From NCBI RefSeq assembly GCF_017848315.1, contig NZ_JAFKEC010000010.1, positions 62,001 to 126,000 on the forward strand: DNA of 64,000 bases, read 5' to 3'. This stretch comes from Pseudomonas palmensis (GTDB lineage: Bacteria; Pseudomonadota; Gammaproteobacteria; Pseudomonadales; Pseudomonadaceae). Made by a program: the position numbers and the translations under genes. The notes below the pieces were generated by a model, which was given only the letters and a program-made list of their open reading frames with translations, was not told the origin of the DNA and made no database searches. This document shows, piece after piece, positions 38,997-48,682 of the stretch. Position 1 is the stretch's first letter, and every line of letters begins with the position of its first letter.

Positions 38997-40163
38997 TCAG
39001 GGCCGGGGCAGCGGCAGGCCGAGAAAGCGGCACAGCTCGCCCTGCTTGGTCAGCGCGTCGCGCCGGCCCAGTTCGATCAGCTCGCTGCAATAGCCGGCTT
39101 CGAACAACAGGTAGCTGAGCACCCCGGCGCCGCTGGTCTTGGTCGCCCCCGGGCCGCGCAGGAACATGCGCAGCGCGGCGGGCAGTTCGCGCCGATGGCG
39201 GGCGGCGATCTCGTCCAGCGGCTGGCTGGGCGCAACCACCAGCACCTCCACCGGGGCCAGGCCCAGGCGCCGGGGCTGCACATCGCTGGGCAGCAGGTGG
39301 CTCAGGTGGTTGAGCCGCTGCAACAGCTCCAGGTCGTCTTCCAGGCTGTCGATGAACGTGCTGTTGAGCAGGTGCCCGCCGATCTGCGCCAGGCTCGGCT
39401 GCTTGCCGCTGAACACCCGCTCGCGTGGATCACCCGGCGTCGGCCCCTGGGGGTTGCCGCTGACCCCCACCACCAGCACGCGGTTGGCGCCCAGGTGCAG
39501 CGCCGGGCTGATCGGCGCCGACTGGCGCACCGCACCGTCACCATAGAATTCGTGGCCCAGCCTGATCGGCGCAAACAGCAACGGGATGGCCGAACTGGCC
39601 AGCAGGTGCTCGACGCTCAGGCGGGTCGGCATGCCGATGCGTCGATGGCGCAGCCACGGGTCGATGGCGCCCTTGCCCTGGTAGAAGGTCACCGCCTGGC
39701 CCGACTCGTAGCCGAACGCGGTCACCGCCACCGCGCGCAGGTGCTGCTGGTCGATGGCATGGCCGATGCCGTCCAGGTCCAGGTGCTGGTTGAGCAGTTT
39801 GCGCAGCGGCGAGCTGTCGAGCAGCGCCACCGGTACCTGGGCCCCCAGGCCCAGCAGGCTGTGGCCGACGAAGCGGCTGGCCTGGCGGATCACCCCGGGC
39901 CAGTCGCTGCGCAGTACCTGGTGGCTGCGAAAGCCCTGCCAGAAGCCGGTGAGGCGGCGGATGGCGTCGGCAAAATGCATCGCACCGCTGGCCAGGGTCA
40001 CCGCATTGATGGCCCCGGCCGAGGTGCCGACGATCACCGGGAACGGGTTGCCGGCGCCGGCGGGCAGCAGGTCGGCGATGCCGGCGAGCACGCCGACCTG
40101 GTAGGCGGCACGGGCGCCACCGCCCGAGAGAATCAGGCCGGTGACCGGTTGGGGTGCTGGCAT
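38997..40163 (-). CDS. Patatin-like phospholipase
   Basis: A 388-residue serine lipase-like protein. The oxyanion loop is LILSGGGARAAYQVGVLAG, the nucleophile elbow IVGTSAGAINAV and the dyad aspartate lies in FYGDGAVRQ (DGA rather than DGG). There is no signal peptide, so it is probably cytoplasmic or membrane associated. A C-terminal region of about 130 residues (MFLRGPGATKTSGAGVLSYLLFE) resembles bacterial patatins of the YjjU-like class. It sits in a small group of lipid genes but converges on them, so co-regulation is not implied. The start MPAPQPVTGLIL at 40163 is chosen over a longer frame through a REP element. Confidence 0.85.
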   Translation of the reverse strand: MPAPQPVTGLILSGGGARAAYQVGVLAGIADLLPAGAGNPFPVIVGTSAGAINAVTLASGAMHFADAIRRLTGFWQGFRSHQVLRSDWPGVIRQASRFVGHSLLGLGAQVPVALLDSSPLRKLLNQHLDLDGIGHAIDQQHLRAVAVTAFGYESGQAVTFYQGKGAIDPWLRHRRIGMPTRLSVEHLLASSAIPLLFAPIRLGHEFYGDGAVRQSAPISPALHLGANRVLVVGVSGNPQGPTPGDPRERVFSGKQPSLAQIGGHLLNSTFIDSLEDDLELLQRLNHLSHLLPSDVQPRRLGLAPVEVLVVAPSQPLDEIAARHRRELPAALRMFLRGPGATKTSGAGVLSYLLFEAGYCSELIELGRRDALTKQGELCRFLGLPLPRP

Positions 40164-40193
40164 GGGGTACTCCCTGAGATCCCTATCGACTGC

Positions 40194-40259
40194 ATCGCGG
40201 GCCAAGCCCGCTCCCACAGGTTTGTGGCTACCCTTGTGGGAGCGGGCTTGACCCGCGAT
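40194..40259. repeat. REP-type inverted pair (ATCGCGGG family)
   Basis: ATCGCGGGCCAAGCCCGC...CACA (from 40194) and its complement TGTGGGAGCGGG...CGCGAT (to 40259) form long arms with about 16 nt between them. It lies between the patatin start and the lpxL stop. Confidence 0.85.
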
Positions 40260-40277
40260 AGCCACCCCACGATTGTC

Positions 40278-41198
40278 CTAGTACAGCTTGGGCGCCCCCG
40301 GCGGGCGCGACTTGAAGCGTCGGTGTGCCCACAGGTACTGCTCGGGGCATTCACGCAGCACCGACTCGATCCACTGGTTGATGCGCAGACAGTCGGCCTC
40401 TTCGCTCTCCCCCGGAAAATCCTGCAGCGGCGCATGGATCACCAGCCGGTAGCCACTGCCGTCCGCCAGGCGCTGCTGGGTGAACGGGATCACCCGCGCC
40501 CGCCCCAGGCGGGCGAACTTGGTGGTGGCGGTCACGGTAGCCGCCTCGATCCCGAACAGCGGCACGAACACGCTCTGCTTGGCGCCGTAGTCCTGGTCGG
40601 GCGCATACCAGATGGCGCGCCCCGAGCGCAGCAGCTTGAGCATGCCGCGCACGTCCTCGCGCTCCACGGCCAGCGAGTCGAGGTTGTGCCGCTCGCGCCC
40701 ACGGCGCTGCACGAAGTCGAACAACGGGTTCTTGTGCTCGCGGTACATGCCATCGATGGTGTGTTCCTGGCCCAGCAGCGCCGCACCGATCTCCAGCGTG
40801 GTGAAGTGCAGGGCCATCAGGATGGCCCCCTGCCCGTCACGCTGCGCCGCCTGCAGGTGCTCCAGCCCCTCGATGTGCGCCAGGCGCGCCAACCGGGCCT
40901 TTGGCCACCACCAACTCATGGCCATTTCGAAGAAGGCGATGCCGGTGGAGGCGAAGTTTTCCTTGAGCAGACGGGTTCGTTCGACAGACGGTAATTCGGG
41001 GAAACACAGTTCCAGGTTGCGCGCAGCAATGCGTCGACGGTCACCGGCAACACGGTACATCAGCGCGCCCAGCAGGCGGCCCAGCACCAGCAAAGCCCGG
41101 TAGGGCAGCTGCACGATCAGCCACAGCAGGGCCAGGCCCAGCCACAGCGGCCAGAAGCGTGGATGAAGAAAATAAAGGCGAAAACGCGGGCGATCCAT
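40278..41198 (-). CDS. htrB: Lysophospholipid acyltransferase, LpxL/HtrB-like lipid A secondary acyltransferase
   Basis: A 306-residue inner-membrane acyltransferase with one N-terminal transmembrane helix (FWPLWLGLALLWLIVQLPYRAL). The family motif ALHFTTLEIGAALL contains the HX4E catalytic pair, followed by GMYREHKNPLFDFVQRRG and IWYAPDQDYG typical of LpxL. In P. aeruginosa the gene at this position, upstream of minC, encodes HtrB2, one of two lauroyl transferases acting on lipid A. The ATG at 41198 is chosen for the family N-terminus. It is divergent from minC across about 110 nt. Confidence 0.87.
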   Translation of the reverse strand: MDRPRFRLYFLHPRFWPLWLGLALLWLIVQLPYRALLVLGRLLGALMYRVAGDRRRIAARNLELCFPELPSVERTRLLKENFASTGIAFFEMAMSWWWPKARLARLAHIEGLEHLQAAQRDGQGAILMALHFTTLEIGAALLGQEHTIDGMYREHKNPLFDFVQRRGRERHNLDSLAVEREDVRGMLKLLRSGRAIWYAPDQDYGAKQSVFVPLFGIEAATVTATTKFARLGRARVIPFTQQRLADGSGYRLVIHAPLQDFPGESEEADCLRINQWIESVLRECPEQYLWAHRRFKSRPPGAPKLY

Positions 41199-41309
41199 TA
41201 AACATTCCGCAAAGACGATGGCCGGGCATTCTACAACGGTTCGCTGCGGGTTGCGGCTAACCGGCGTTCTCGTTATAAGTCTGAGCACTTTTTCGTAACA
41301 AGCTGCCTT

Positions 41310-42071
41310 ATGCCAACCATGAGCCAAACCCAGACGCCAGACCAAGCCCCCGTGTTCCAGCTCAAGGGCAGCATGCTCGCCATCACGGTGCTCGAGCTTG
41401 CGCAGAACGACCTCGAAGGCCTCGATCGGCAACTGGCGGCCAAAGTCGCCCAGGCCCCCAACTTCTTCAGCAACACCCCGCTGGTGCTGGCGCTGGACAA
41501 GCTGCCGGCCGGCGAAGGCGCGGTCGACCTGCCCGGGCTGATGCGCGTATGCCGCCACCATGGCCTGCGTACCCTGGCCATTCGCGCCAGCCGTATCGAG
41601 GACATCGCCGCCGCCATTGCCATCGACCTGCCGGTGCTGCCGCCGTCCGGTGCCCGCGAACGTGCGCTGGAGCCTGCGGTGGAGGTGCCACCGGCGCCCA
41701 AGCCCGAGCCGGCCCCGGCCCCGCCGCCGGAGCCTGCGGTAAAACCGACAAAAATCATCACCTCGCCGGTGCGTGGCGGCCAACAGATCTATGCTCAGGG
41801 CGGCGACCTGGTGGTACTGGCTTCGGTCAGCCCCGGTGCGGAACTTCTGGCCGATGGCAACATCCATGTTTACGGCGCGATGCGCGGTCGCGCCCTCGCC
41901 GGTATTAAGGGCAATACCAGGGCACGTATTTTCTGTCAGCAGCTGACCGCCGAAATGGTCTCGATCGCCGGGCAGTACAAGGTGGCCGAAGACCTGCGTC
42001 GCGACCCGTTGTGGGGGGCCAACGTGCAGGTCAGCCTGTCCGGTGACGTGTTGAACATCACCCGTCTTTAA
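41310..42071 (+). CDS. minC: Septum site-determining protein MinC
   Basis: A 253-residue inhibitor of FtsZ assembly. The N-terminal domain (about residues 10-110) is followed by a proline/alanine linker ([20 protein letters not shown]), then the beta-helical C-terminal domain with [20 protein letters not shown] and [16 protein letters not shown], which dimerises and binds MinD. Two starts are possible, ATG at 41310 or 41319. It begins the minCDE group and is divergent from htrB. Confidence 0.96.
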   Translation: MPTMSQTQTPDQAPVFQLKGSMLAITVLELAQNDLEGLDRQLAAKVAQAPNFFSNTPLVLALDKLPAGEGAVDLPGLMRVCRHHGLRTLAIRASRIEDIAAAIAIDLPVLPPSGARERALEPAVEVPPAPKPEPAPAPPPEPAVKPTKIITSPVRGGQQIYAQGGDLVVLASVSPGAELLADGNIHVYGAMRGRALAGIKGNTRARIFCQQLTAEMVSIAGQYKVAEDLRRDPLWGANVQVSLSGDVLNITRL

Positions 42072-42169
42072 CGGATACTTGCCGCCATTTTCAGCGCAAC
42101 TTTTCCATATGTTGCCGGTTTGGATATTTCTGGGACCTCAACGTCCTTTTTCTTTAGGGGTGATACACC

Positions 42170-42982
42170 TTGGCCAAGATTCTAGTGGTTACATCCGGCA
42201 AGGGTGGTGTGGGTAAGACCACCACCAGCGCCGCTATCGGTACCGGCCTTGCACTGCGCGGCCACAAGACGGTCATCGTCGACTTCGACGTCGGCCTGCG
42301 TAACCTCGATCTGATCATGGGCTGCGAACGCCGCGTGGTGTACGACTTCGTCAACGTGGTCAACGGCGAAGCCAACCTGCAGCAGGCCCTGATCAAGGAC
42401 AAGCGCCTCGAGAACCTGTACGTGCTGGCCGCCAGCCAGACCCGTGACAAGGATGCGCTCACGCTCGAAGGCGTGGAGCGGGTCCTGATGGAGCTCAAGG
42501 AGCAATTCGAATACGTGGTCTGCGACTCGCCGGCCGGTATCGAGAAAGGCGCCCACCTGGCCATGTACTTCGCCGACGAAGCCATCGTGGTGACCAACCC
42601 GGAAGTCTCCTCGGTACGTGACTCGGACCGCATGCTGGGCCTGCTGGCCAGCAAGTCGCGACGCGCCGAGAAGGGCGAAGACGCGATCAAGGAACACCTG
42701 CTGATCACCCGCTACCATCCAGAGCGCGTGAGCAAGGGCGAAATGCTCGGTGTCGAGGACGTCAAGGAAATCCTCGCCGTCGCGCTGCTGGGCGTGATCC
42801 CCGAATCCCAGGCGGTGCTCAAGGCATCCAACCAGGGCGTGCCGGTGATCCTCGACGACCAGAGCGATGCCGGCCAGGCCTACAGCGACACCGTCGACCG
42901 CCTGCTGGGCAAAACCGTGGAACACCGGTTCCTCGATGTACAGAAGAAGGGATTCTTCGAGCGCCTGTTTGGAGGCAACTGA
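42170..42982 (+). CDS. minD: Septum site-determining ATPase MinD
   Basis: A 270-residue ParA-type ATPase that recruits MinC to the membrane. The deviant Walker A is SGKGGVGKTTTSAAI and the C-terminal amphipathic membrane-targeting helix ends FFERLFGGN. The start is TTG at 42170 with a strong AGGGG ahead of it; this is the first codon of the conserved AKILVVTSGKGG N-terminus, so the start is well supported though non-ATG. A 98-nt gap follows minC, so minD may have extra control. Confidence 0.97.
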   Translation: MAKILVVTSGKGGVGKTTTSAAIGTGLALRGHKTVIVDFDVGLRNLDLIMGCERRVVYDFVNVVNGEANLQQALIKDKRLENLYVLAASQTRDKDALTLEGVERVLMELKEQFEYVVCDSPAGIEKGAHLAMYFADEAIVVTNPEVSSVRDSDRMLGLLASKSRRAEKGEDAIKEHLLITRYHPERVSKGEMLGVEDVKEILAVALLGVIPESQAVLKASNQGVPVILDDQSDAGQAYSDTVDRLLGKTVEHRFLDVQKKGFFERLFGGN

Positions 42983-42985
42983 CCA

Positions 42986-43240
42986 ATGAACCTTTTTGAC
43001 TTCTTTCGTGCCAACAAAAAAGTAAGCACCGCGTCGGTCGCGAAAGAGCGTCTACAGATCATCGTGGCGCACGAGCGCGGCCAGCGCAGTACTCCGGACT
43101 ACCTGCCAGCCTTGCAGAAGGAACTGGTCGAGGTGATCCGCAAGTACGTCAACATCGGCTCGGATGATGTGCACGTCGCTCTGGAGAACCAGGGCAGCTG
43201 CTCCATCCTGGAACTCAATATCACCCTGCCCGATCGTTGA
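42986..43240 (+). CDS. minE: Cell division topological specificity factor MinE
   Basis: An 84-residue protein that stimulates MinD ATPase and drives the pole-to-pole oscillation. [12 protein letters not shown] is the membrane-targeting N-terminus, the anti-MinCD helix follows ([14 protein letters not shown]) and the C-terminal domain ends [11 protein letters not shown]. It starts 3 nt after minD. Confidence 0.97.
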   Translation: MNLFDFFRANKKVSTASVAKERLQIIVAHERGQRSTPDYLPALQKELVEVIRKYVNIGSDDVHVALENQGSCSILELNITLPDR

Positions 43241-43263
43241 TCGGCGCACAGGGGTAACCTGCC

Positions 43264-43314
43264 ACGGCGGCGGCCGGGCCCGGGCTCATACAGCCCGGGC
43301 CCGGCCGCCGCCGT
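43264..43314 (+). terminator. Long perfect hairpin after minE
   Basis: A 23-bp perfect GC-only-type stem (arms 43264-43286 and 43292-43314) has a 5-nt loop. It lies between minE and rluA and is one of the strongest hairpins in the window. A clear T run is missing downstream (TTGGCGTTTGC), so it may be a processing or transcript-stabilising structure rather than a simple terminator. Confidence 0.65.
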
Positions 43315-43336
43315 TGGCGTTTGCAGAGAACACGCA

Positions 43337-43972
43337 ATGCCGCTGTCCAACGTTCACATCCTTCACCAGGATGCCGCCATCCTGGTGGTCAACAAGCCGA
43401 CCCTGCTGCTGTCCGTGCCGGGGCGCGCCGACGACAACAAGGATTGCCTGATCACCCGCCTGCAGGAAAACGGCTACCCCGACGCCCTGATCGTGCACCG
43501 TCTGGATTGGGAAACCTCGGGGATCATCCTGCTGGCGCGCGACGCCGACAGCCACCGCGAGCTGTCGCGCCAGTTCCATGACCGTGAAACCGAGAAGGCC
43601 TACACCGCACTGTGCTGGGGCCAGCCTGCGCTGGACAGCGGCAGCATCGACCTGCCGTTGCGCTACGACCCGCCCACCAAGCCACGGCACGTGGTGGACC
43701 ACGAGCAGGGCAAGCATGCGCTGACCTTCTGGCGCATCGTCGAGCGCTGTGGCGATCATTGCCGGGTGGAGCTCACGCCGATTACCGGGCGTTCACACCA
43801 GTTGCGCGTGCACATGCTGTCGATCGGGCATCCGCTGCTGGGGGATCGACTGTACGCCTACCCCGAGGCCCTGGCGGCGCATGAGCGGTTGTGCCTGCAT
43901 GCCAGCATGCTGAGCTTCACCCACCCGGTGAGCGGCGAACGACTGCGCTTCGAGTGCCCGGCGCCGTTCTGA
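43337..43972 (+). CDS. rluA: rRNA/tRNA pseudouridine synthase, RluA family
   Basis: A 211-residue RluA-family enzyme. The catalytic aspartate is in VHRLDWETSGIILLARD (usual form HRLDMDTSG), and PITGRSHQLRVHM and HPLLGDRLY are family blocks. There is no S4 domain and the short length fits RluA, the dual-specificity enzyme for 23S U746 and tRNA U32. It follows minE by about 100 nt. Confidence 0.9.
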   Translation: MPLSNVHILHQDAAILVVNKPTLLLSVPGRADDNKDCLITRLQENGYPDALIVHRLDWETSGIILLARDADSHRELSRQFHDRETEKAYTALCWGQPALDSGSIDLPLRYDPPTKPRHVVDHEQGKHALTFWRIVERCGDHCRVELTPITGRSHQLRVHMLSIGHPLLGDRLYAYPEALAAHERLCLHASMLSFTHPVSGERLRFECPAPF

Positions 43973-43989
43973 TACACCGCGGCGCGGCC

Positions 43990-44055
43990 ATCGCGGGTCA
44001 GCCCGCTCCCACAACGATCACCCTGAACGCTGTGGGAGCGGGCTTGCCCCGCGAT
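43990..44055. repeat. REP-type inverted pair (ATCGCGGG family)
   Basis: ATCGCGGGTCAGCCCGCTC..CACA (43990-44013) pairs with TGTGGGAGCGGG...CGCGAT (44031-44055). It lies between rluA and apeB. Confidence 0.85.
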
Positions 44056-44117
44056 AGGGCCCACGCAAATCCGTGATCAATACGTTAAACTCGCGCCACT
44101 GCTGTCTGGAGTGACCT

Positions 44118-45407
44118 ATGCGCGATGCACTGAACCAAGGCCTGATCGACTTTCTCAAGGCCTCCCCCACGCCGTTCCACGCCACCGCCAGCCTGTCGCA
44201 GCGCCTCGAGGCCGCCGGCTACCAGCGCCTGGACGAACGTGACAGCTGGGCCACCACGCCCGGCGGACGCTACTACCTGACCCGCAACGACTCCTCGATC
44301 ATCGCCATCAAGCTCGGCCGCCATTCGCCGCTGCTCGACGGCATTCGCCTGGTCGGCGCCCACACCGACAGCCCCTGCCTGCGCGTCAAGCCACAGCCCG
44401 AACTGCAACGCCAGGGCTTCTGGCAGCTGGGCGTGGAAGTCTACGGAGGCGCCCTGCTGGCCCCCTGGTTCGACCGCGACCTGTCGCTGGCCGGGCGCGT
44501 GACCTTCCGCCGCGACGGCAAGGTCGAAAGCCAGCTGATCGACTTCAAGCAGCCCATCGCGGTGATCCCCAACCTGGCGATCCACCTCAACCGCAGCGCC
44601 AACGAAGGCTGGGCGATCAACCCGCAGACCGAGCTGCCACCGATCCTGGCCCAGGTGGCCGGTGACGAGCGCGTCGACTTTCGCGCCCTGCTCACCGAGC
44701 AACTGGCCCGCGAACATGGCCTGAACGCCGACGTGGTGCTGGACTACGAGCTGAGCTTCTACGACACCCAGGACGCCGCCGTGGTCGGCCTGCATGGCGA
44801 CTTCATCGCCGGCGCGCGGCTGGACAACCTGCTGTCGTGCTACGCCGGCCTGCAGGCCCTGCTGGCCGCCGACAGCGACGAGACCTGTGTACTGGTGTGC
44901 AACGACCACGAAGAGGTCGGCTCCAGCTCCGCCTGCGGCGCCGACGGCCCGATGCTGGAACAGACCCTGCGCCGCCTGCTGCCCGACGGTGACGATTTCG
45001 TCCGGGCCATCCAGCGCTCGCTGCTGGTGTCGGCCGACAATGCCCACGGCGTGCACCCCAACTACGCCGACCGGCACGACGGCAACCACGGGCCCAAGCT
45101 CAACGCCGGCCCGGTGATCAAGGTCAACAACAACCAGCGCTACGCCACCAACAGCGAAACCGCCGGTTTCTTCCGCCACCTGTGCATGGCCGAGGAAGTG
45201 CCGGTGCAGAGCTTCGTGGTGCGCAGCGACATGGGCTGCGGCTCGACCATCGGCCCGATCACCGCCAGCCACCTGGGTGTGCGCACGGTGGACATCGGCC
45301 TGCCGACGTTTGCCATGCACTCGATCCGCGAGCTGTGCGGCAGCCAGGACCTGGCGCACCTGGTCAAGGTGCTGACCGCGTTCTACCTGAGCCGCGATCT
45401 GCCCTGA
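44118..45407 (+). CDS. apeB: M18 family aminopeptidase
   Basis: A 429-residue zinc aminopeptidase of the M18 (aspartyl/aminopeptidase I) family. Family blocks include [32 protein letters not shown] and [17 protein letters not shown], with the metal ligands His, Asp and Glu in those blocks. The length is usual for ApeB. It probably has its own promoter between the REP pair and the ATG. Confidence 0.92.
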   Translation: MRDALNQGLIDFLKASPTPFHATASLSQRLEAAGYQRLDERDSWATTPGGRYYLTRNDSSIIAIKLGRHSPLLDGIRLVGAHTDSPCLRVKPQPELQRQGFWQLGVEVYGGALLAPWFDRDLSLAGRVTFRRDGKVESQLIDFKQPIAVIPNLAIHLNRSANEGWAINPQTELPPILAQVAGDERVDFRALLTEQLAREHGLNADVVLDYELSFYDTQDAAVVGLHGDFIAGARLDNLLSCYAGLQALLAADSDETCVLVCNDHEEVGSSSACGADGPMLEQTLRRLLPDGDDFVRAIQRSLLVSADNAHGVHPNYADRHDGNHGPKLNAGPVIKVNNNQRYATNSETAGFFRHLCMAEEVPVQSFVVRSDMGCGSTIGPITASHLGVRTVDIGLPTFAMHSIRELCGSQDLAHLVKVLTAFYLSRDLP

Positions 45408-45417
45408 CCTGACAGGC

Positions 45418-45490
45418 CTGCGCCCACAGCACTGCGGTGATCGCCAAACAGGCGCCGTACCTGTGGGCGCTGGCTTGCCAGCGAAGAGGC
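45418..45490. repeat. Imperfect REP-like repeat between apeB and the 54-residue gene
   Basis: CTGTGGGCGCTGGCTTGCCAGCG near 45461-45484 resembles the REP arms in this window but is diverged, and a weak complementary partner (GCGCCCACAG) lies near 45420. It is a decayed member of the same family. Confidence 0.5.
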
Positions 45491-45577
45491 CACGACTGAC
45501 CCCCATCAACCCGCGCGCAAACATTTGGCGCTATGCTTGCCCATCATTACACCTCCTACAGCATAAGGACCTTGCGC

Positions 45578-45742
45578 ATGTCCGAGTTTCAAACGATGTT
45601 CCTCCCGGTGATCGCCGGGTTGATCCTGCTCACCGTCGGCTTCAGCATGCGCGAGCGCAACAGCGGGGTGCTGATGATGTGGATCGGCATGCTGGGCATC
45701 CTGGGCATCATGGTGTGGAAGATCCTCGAGAAACTCACCTGA
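45578..45742 (+). CDS. Small two-helix membrane protein, unknown function
   Basis: A 54-residue protein (MSEFQTMFLPVIAGLILLTV...) with two transmembrane helices separated by SMRERNSG and a short charged C-terminus. AAGGAC lies upstream of the ATG at 45578. It precedes the mechanosensitive channel gene by about 48 nt, so it may be an accessory peptide of that channel, which is inference only. I do not recognise the family. Confidence 0.7.
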   Translation: MSEFQTMFLPVIAGLILLTVGFSMRERNSGVLMMWIGMLGILGIMVWKILEKLT

Positions 45743-45789
45743 CAAATGCTCTACACTCGGGCGATTGAGTGTTCGAGGTTGATCGTCCG

Positions 45790-47958
45790 GTGCCTGCCTT
45801 CCTGCGTTTCCTGTCCCTGCTGCTGATTCTGTTCCTGCCCCTGGGCCACGCACACGCGGCCGGCCTTCCGGGCCTGCTTGGCGGTTCGAGCAAACCCCAG
45901 CCCGAGGCGACTGAACCCCTCGCGCAATCGCTCGACGATGTCATCAAGAACCTCGAGAACGACCAGCAACGCAGCAAGCTGCTGGCCGACCTGAAGAAGC
46001 TGCGCGACGCCACCAGGCAAGCCCAGCCCAGTGCCGAGCAAGGTGTGCTGGGCCTGATCGGCACCACCTTCAACGAACTGGAAAAGCAGTTCAGCGGCGA
46101 GGCCAGCCCGTTCAACCGCTGGAGCCGCGAACTGGAACTGGCCCAGATCGAGCTCAGTGCGCGGGTGGTGCCGGTGCATGAATGGCCGACGATCCTGTTC
46201 GGTTTCGCCGCCATCATCGCGCTCTGGAGCCTGCTGGCCTACGCGCTGAACTGGGTCAGCCACCAGGTGCGCCTGCGCTTCGGCCTCACCGAAGAGCTGC
46301 CGCAACACCCGCGCACCTGGGACCTGGTGCGCTTCGCCCTGCGCAAGCTCGGGCCTTGGCTGGTGGCGCTGATCATCACCGTGTACCTGAGCTTTGCCCT
46401 GCCCTCGTCGCTGGGCAAGTCGATGGCCATGGTACTGGCCTACGCCCTGGTGGTCGGCACCTGCTTCTCGGCCATCTGCGTGATCGCCTTCTCGCTGCTC
46501 GATGGCCCGCACCGCCACCGCGCCCTGTACATCCTGCGCCACCGCGCGTTCCGTCCGCTGTGGCTGATCGGCAGCTTTGCCGCCTTCGGCGAGGCGATGA
46601 ACGACCCACGCATGGCCGCCGCCCTGGGCGACCACCTGGCGCACACCCTGGCGACCCTGGCCAACATTCTGGCGGCGCTGTCCACCGGGCTGTTCATCCT
46701 GCGCTTTCGCCGCCCCATCGCGCACCTCATTCGCAACCAGCCGCTGTCTCGGCGCCTGACGCGCCGCGCCCTGAGCGACACCATCGAGATCCTCGGCACC
46801 TTCTGGTACCTGCCGGCCCTGGTGCTGGTGGGCATTTCGCTGTTCGCCACGTTCGTGTCCGCCGGCGACACCAGCACGGCCCTGCGCCAGTCGCTGATGT
46901 GCACGGTGCTGGTGGTGATGTGCATGGTGGTCAATGGCCTGGTGCGCCGCCATGCGCTCAAGCCGCAGCGGGCCAACCGGCGCCAGGCGGTCTACGCCGA
47001 ACGCCTCAAGAGCTTTGGCTACACCCTGGTGCACCTGCTCATCTGGCTGGTGTTCATCGAGCTGGGCCTGCGGGTATGGGGCTTCTCGCTGATCGGTTTC
47101 ACCGAGGGCGAAGGCCACGAGGTGGCGGTGCGCGTGTTCGGCCTGGCCGGTACGCTGATCGCCGCCTGGCTGGTGTGGATCCTCAGCGACACCGCCGTGC
47201 ACCACGCACTGACCCGCTCGCGCAAGGGCCTGGCCAATGCCCGTGCGCAAACCATGATGCCGCTGATCCGCAACGTGCTGTTCGTGGCCATCTTCATCAT
47301 CGCGGTGATCGTGGCCCTGGCCAACATGGGCATGAACGTCACGCCGCTGCTGGCCGGTGCCGGTGTGATCGGCCTGGCCATCGGCTTTGGTGCGCAATCG
47401 CTGGTGGCCGACCTGATCACCGGCCTGTTCATCATCATCGAGGACTCCCTGGCCATCGATGATTATGTGGATGTAGGCGGCCACCTGGGGACCGTCGAAG
47501 GCCTGACCATCCGTACCGTGCGCCTGCGCGACATCGACGGCATCGTGCACACCATCCCGTTCAGCGAGATCAAGAGCATCAAGAACTACTCGCGCGAATT
47601 CGGCTACGCGATCTTCCGCATCGCCATCCCCTACAACATGAGCATCGACAAGGCCATCGGCCTGGTTCGCGACGTGGGCCAGAAGATGCGCAGCGATCCG
47701 CTGCAACGGCGCAATATCTGGTCGCCGCTGGAGTTCCAGGGGGTAGAGAGCTTCGAGTCCGGCTCGGCGGTGCTGCGCGCGCGCTTCAAGACCGCGCCGA
47801 TCAAGCAATGGGAGGTGTCGCGGGCATTCAACCTGGCGCTCAAGCGCCAGCTCGACGAAGCCGGGCTGGACCTGGCTACCCCGCGTCTTTCGGTGCAGGT
47901 GGTGACCGCCGGCGGTGGCCCCGCGCAGGACACCGCCCCCGCCGACAGCAACGCCTAG
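45790..47958 (+). CDS. Large MscS-family mechanosensitive ion channel (YbiO/MscK-like)
   Basis: A 722-residue inner-membrane protein. A signal peptide (PAFLRFLSLLLILFLPLGHAHA) is followed by a periplasmic helical segment and about eight to ten transmembrane helices. The MscS pore helix reads LLAGAGVIGLAIGFGAQSLVADLITG and the cytosolic beta domain begins IDDYVDVGGHLGTVEGL. The length and extra helices resemble E. coli YbiO/YnaI relatives rather than plain MscS. GTG at 45790 is favoured because it starts the signal peptide and has GAGG upstream; an in-frame GTG at 45769 is possible. The stop overlaps that of the convergent GntR gene by 2 nt. Confidence 0.87.
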   Translation: MPAFLRFLSLLLILFLPLGHAHAAGLPGLLGGSSKPQPEATEPLAQSLDDVIKNLENDQQRSKLLADLKKLRDATRQAQPSAEQGVLGLIGTTFNELEKQFSGEASPFNRWSRELELAQIELSARVVPVHEWPTILFGFAAIIALWSLLAYALNWVSHQVRLRFGLTEELPQHPRTWDLVRFALRKLGPWLVALIITVYLSFALPSSLGKSMAMVLAYALVVGTCFSAICVIAFSLLDGPHRHRALYILRHRAFRPLWLIGSFAAFGEAMNDPRMAAALGDHLAHTLATLANILAALSTGLFILRFRRPIAHLIRNQPLSRRLTRRALSDTIEILGTFWYLPALVLVGISLFATFVSAGDTSTALRQSLMCTVLVVMCMVVNGLVRRHALKPQRANRRQAVYAERLKSFGYTLVHLLIWLVFIELGLRVWGFSLIGFTEGEGHEVAVRVFGLAGTLIAAWLVWILSDTAVHHALTRSRKGLANARAQTMMPLIRNVLFVAIFIIAVIVALANMGMNVTPLLAGAGVIGLAIGFGAQSLVADLITGLFIIIEDSLAIDDYVDVGGHLGTVEGLTIRTVRLRDIDGIVHTIPFSEIKSIKNYSREFGYAIFRIAIPYNMSIDKAIGLVRDVGQKMRSDPLQRRNIWSPLEFQGVESFESGSAVLRARFKTAPIKQWEVSRAFNLALKRQLDEAGLDLATPRLSVQVVTAGGGPAQDTAPADSNA

Positions 47959-48668
47959 CCCGCCTCGGCCACGATGCGAATCGCATCGTGGCGCCAGTAC
48001 TCCAGGTCGCAGTCGATCAGCCGCCCGTGCTGGTCGCTGTTGACCCGGGTGATATGCAGGCCGGCACTGCCGGCCGACACCTTCAGTGCCATCGCCGCCG
48101 CTACCGGCAACGCGGTGGGCAGCGTCTCGAAACGCACCCGGCCATAGGCGATGCCGTAGTGCAGCGCGTACAGCTCGGTCAGCGACTGGCTCAGGTCGAA
48201 ATCCAGAATCCCGGCAAAGTACTCGGGGTTGAGGTAGTGCTCGGCATAGAGCACCGCGCGCCCATCGATACGCCGCAGGCGGCAGATCTGGATCACGCTG
48301 GACAGCGCCGGCAATTGCAGGCGCGCACAGATCGCCGCCGGCGCCGGCTGCAGCCGGGCCGACAACAGTTCGGTAGCCGGCTGTCGGCCCTGGTCGCGCA
48401 CCATGGCATGGAAGTGGCTGCGCTCGATCAGGTCATAGCTCAGGCGCTGGGGCGCCACGAACCAGCCACGGCGTTCCTCGCGGTAGATCAGCCCGCAGGC
48501 CTCCAGTTGCACCAGCGCCTCGCGCAGGGTGATACGCGTGGTATCGAACACCTCGCTGAGCTTGCGTTCGGCCGGCAACTTGCAGCCGGGCGCCAGCAGG
48601 CCATGCTCGATCTGCTCTTGCAGGGCATTGCATATGGCTGTTACTGCACGCGTGGGCAGTCGATGCAT
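47955..48668 (-). CDS. GntR family regulator with UTRA domain (HutC/PhnF type)
   Basis: A 237-residue transcription factor. The N-terminal winged helix-turn-helix (GCKLPAERKLSEVFDTTRITLREALVQLE) is followed from about residue 90 by a UTRA effector-binding domain (VIQICRLRRIDGRAVLYAEHYLNP). It is divergent from the ABC importer and phosphodiesterase operon and is probably its repressor. A 14-bp palindrome at 48683-48696 overlaps its own leader, suggesting autoregulation. The ATG at 48668 is chosen; a TTG one codon upstream also begins the frame. It resembles regulators of phosphonate uptake but the ligand is not known. Confidence 0.85.
   Translation of the reverse strand: MHRLPTRAVTAICNALQEQIEHGLLAPGCKLPAERKLSEVFDTTRITLREALVQLEACGLIYREERRGWFVAPQRLSYDLIERSHFHAMVRDQGRQPATELLSARLQPAPAAICARLQLPALSSVIQICRLRRIDGRAVLYAEHYLNPEYFAGILDFDLSQSLTELYALHYGIAYGRVRFETLPTALPVAAAMALKVSAGSAGLHITRVNSDQHGRLIDCDLEYWRHDAIRIVAEAG
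47969..47991. terminator. Palindrome at the shared 3' end of the MscS-like and GntR genes
   Basis: CCACGATGCGA and TCGCATCGTGG are perfect complements around one A. It lies just beyond the MscS-type stop and inside the last codons of the GntR gene. It may act as a transcription end for the channel gene; there is no strong T run on either side. Confidence 0.4.
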
Positions 48669-48682
48669 CAAGGGTTACCTAT

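Noticed and set aside
45751..47808. Long minus-strand frame opposite the MscS-type channel gene
   Set aside because: It is a shadow frame rich in Gln, His and Arg without domain signatures; the plus-strand gene has a clear MscS domain.
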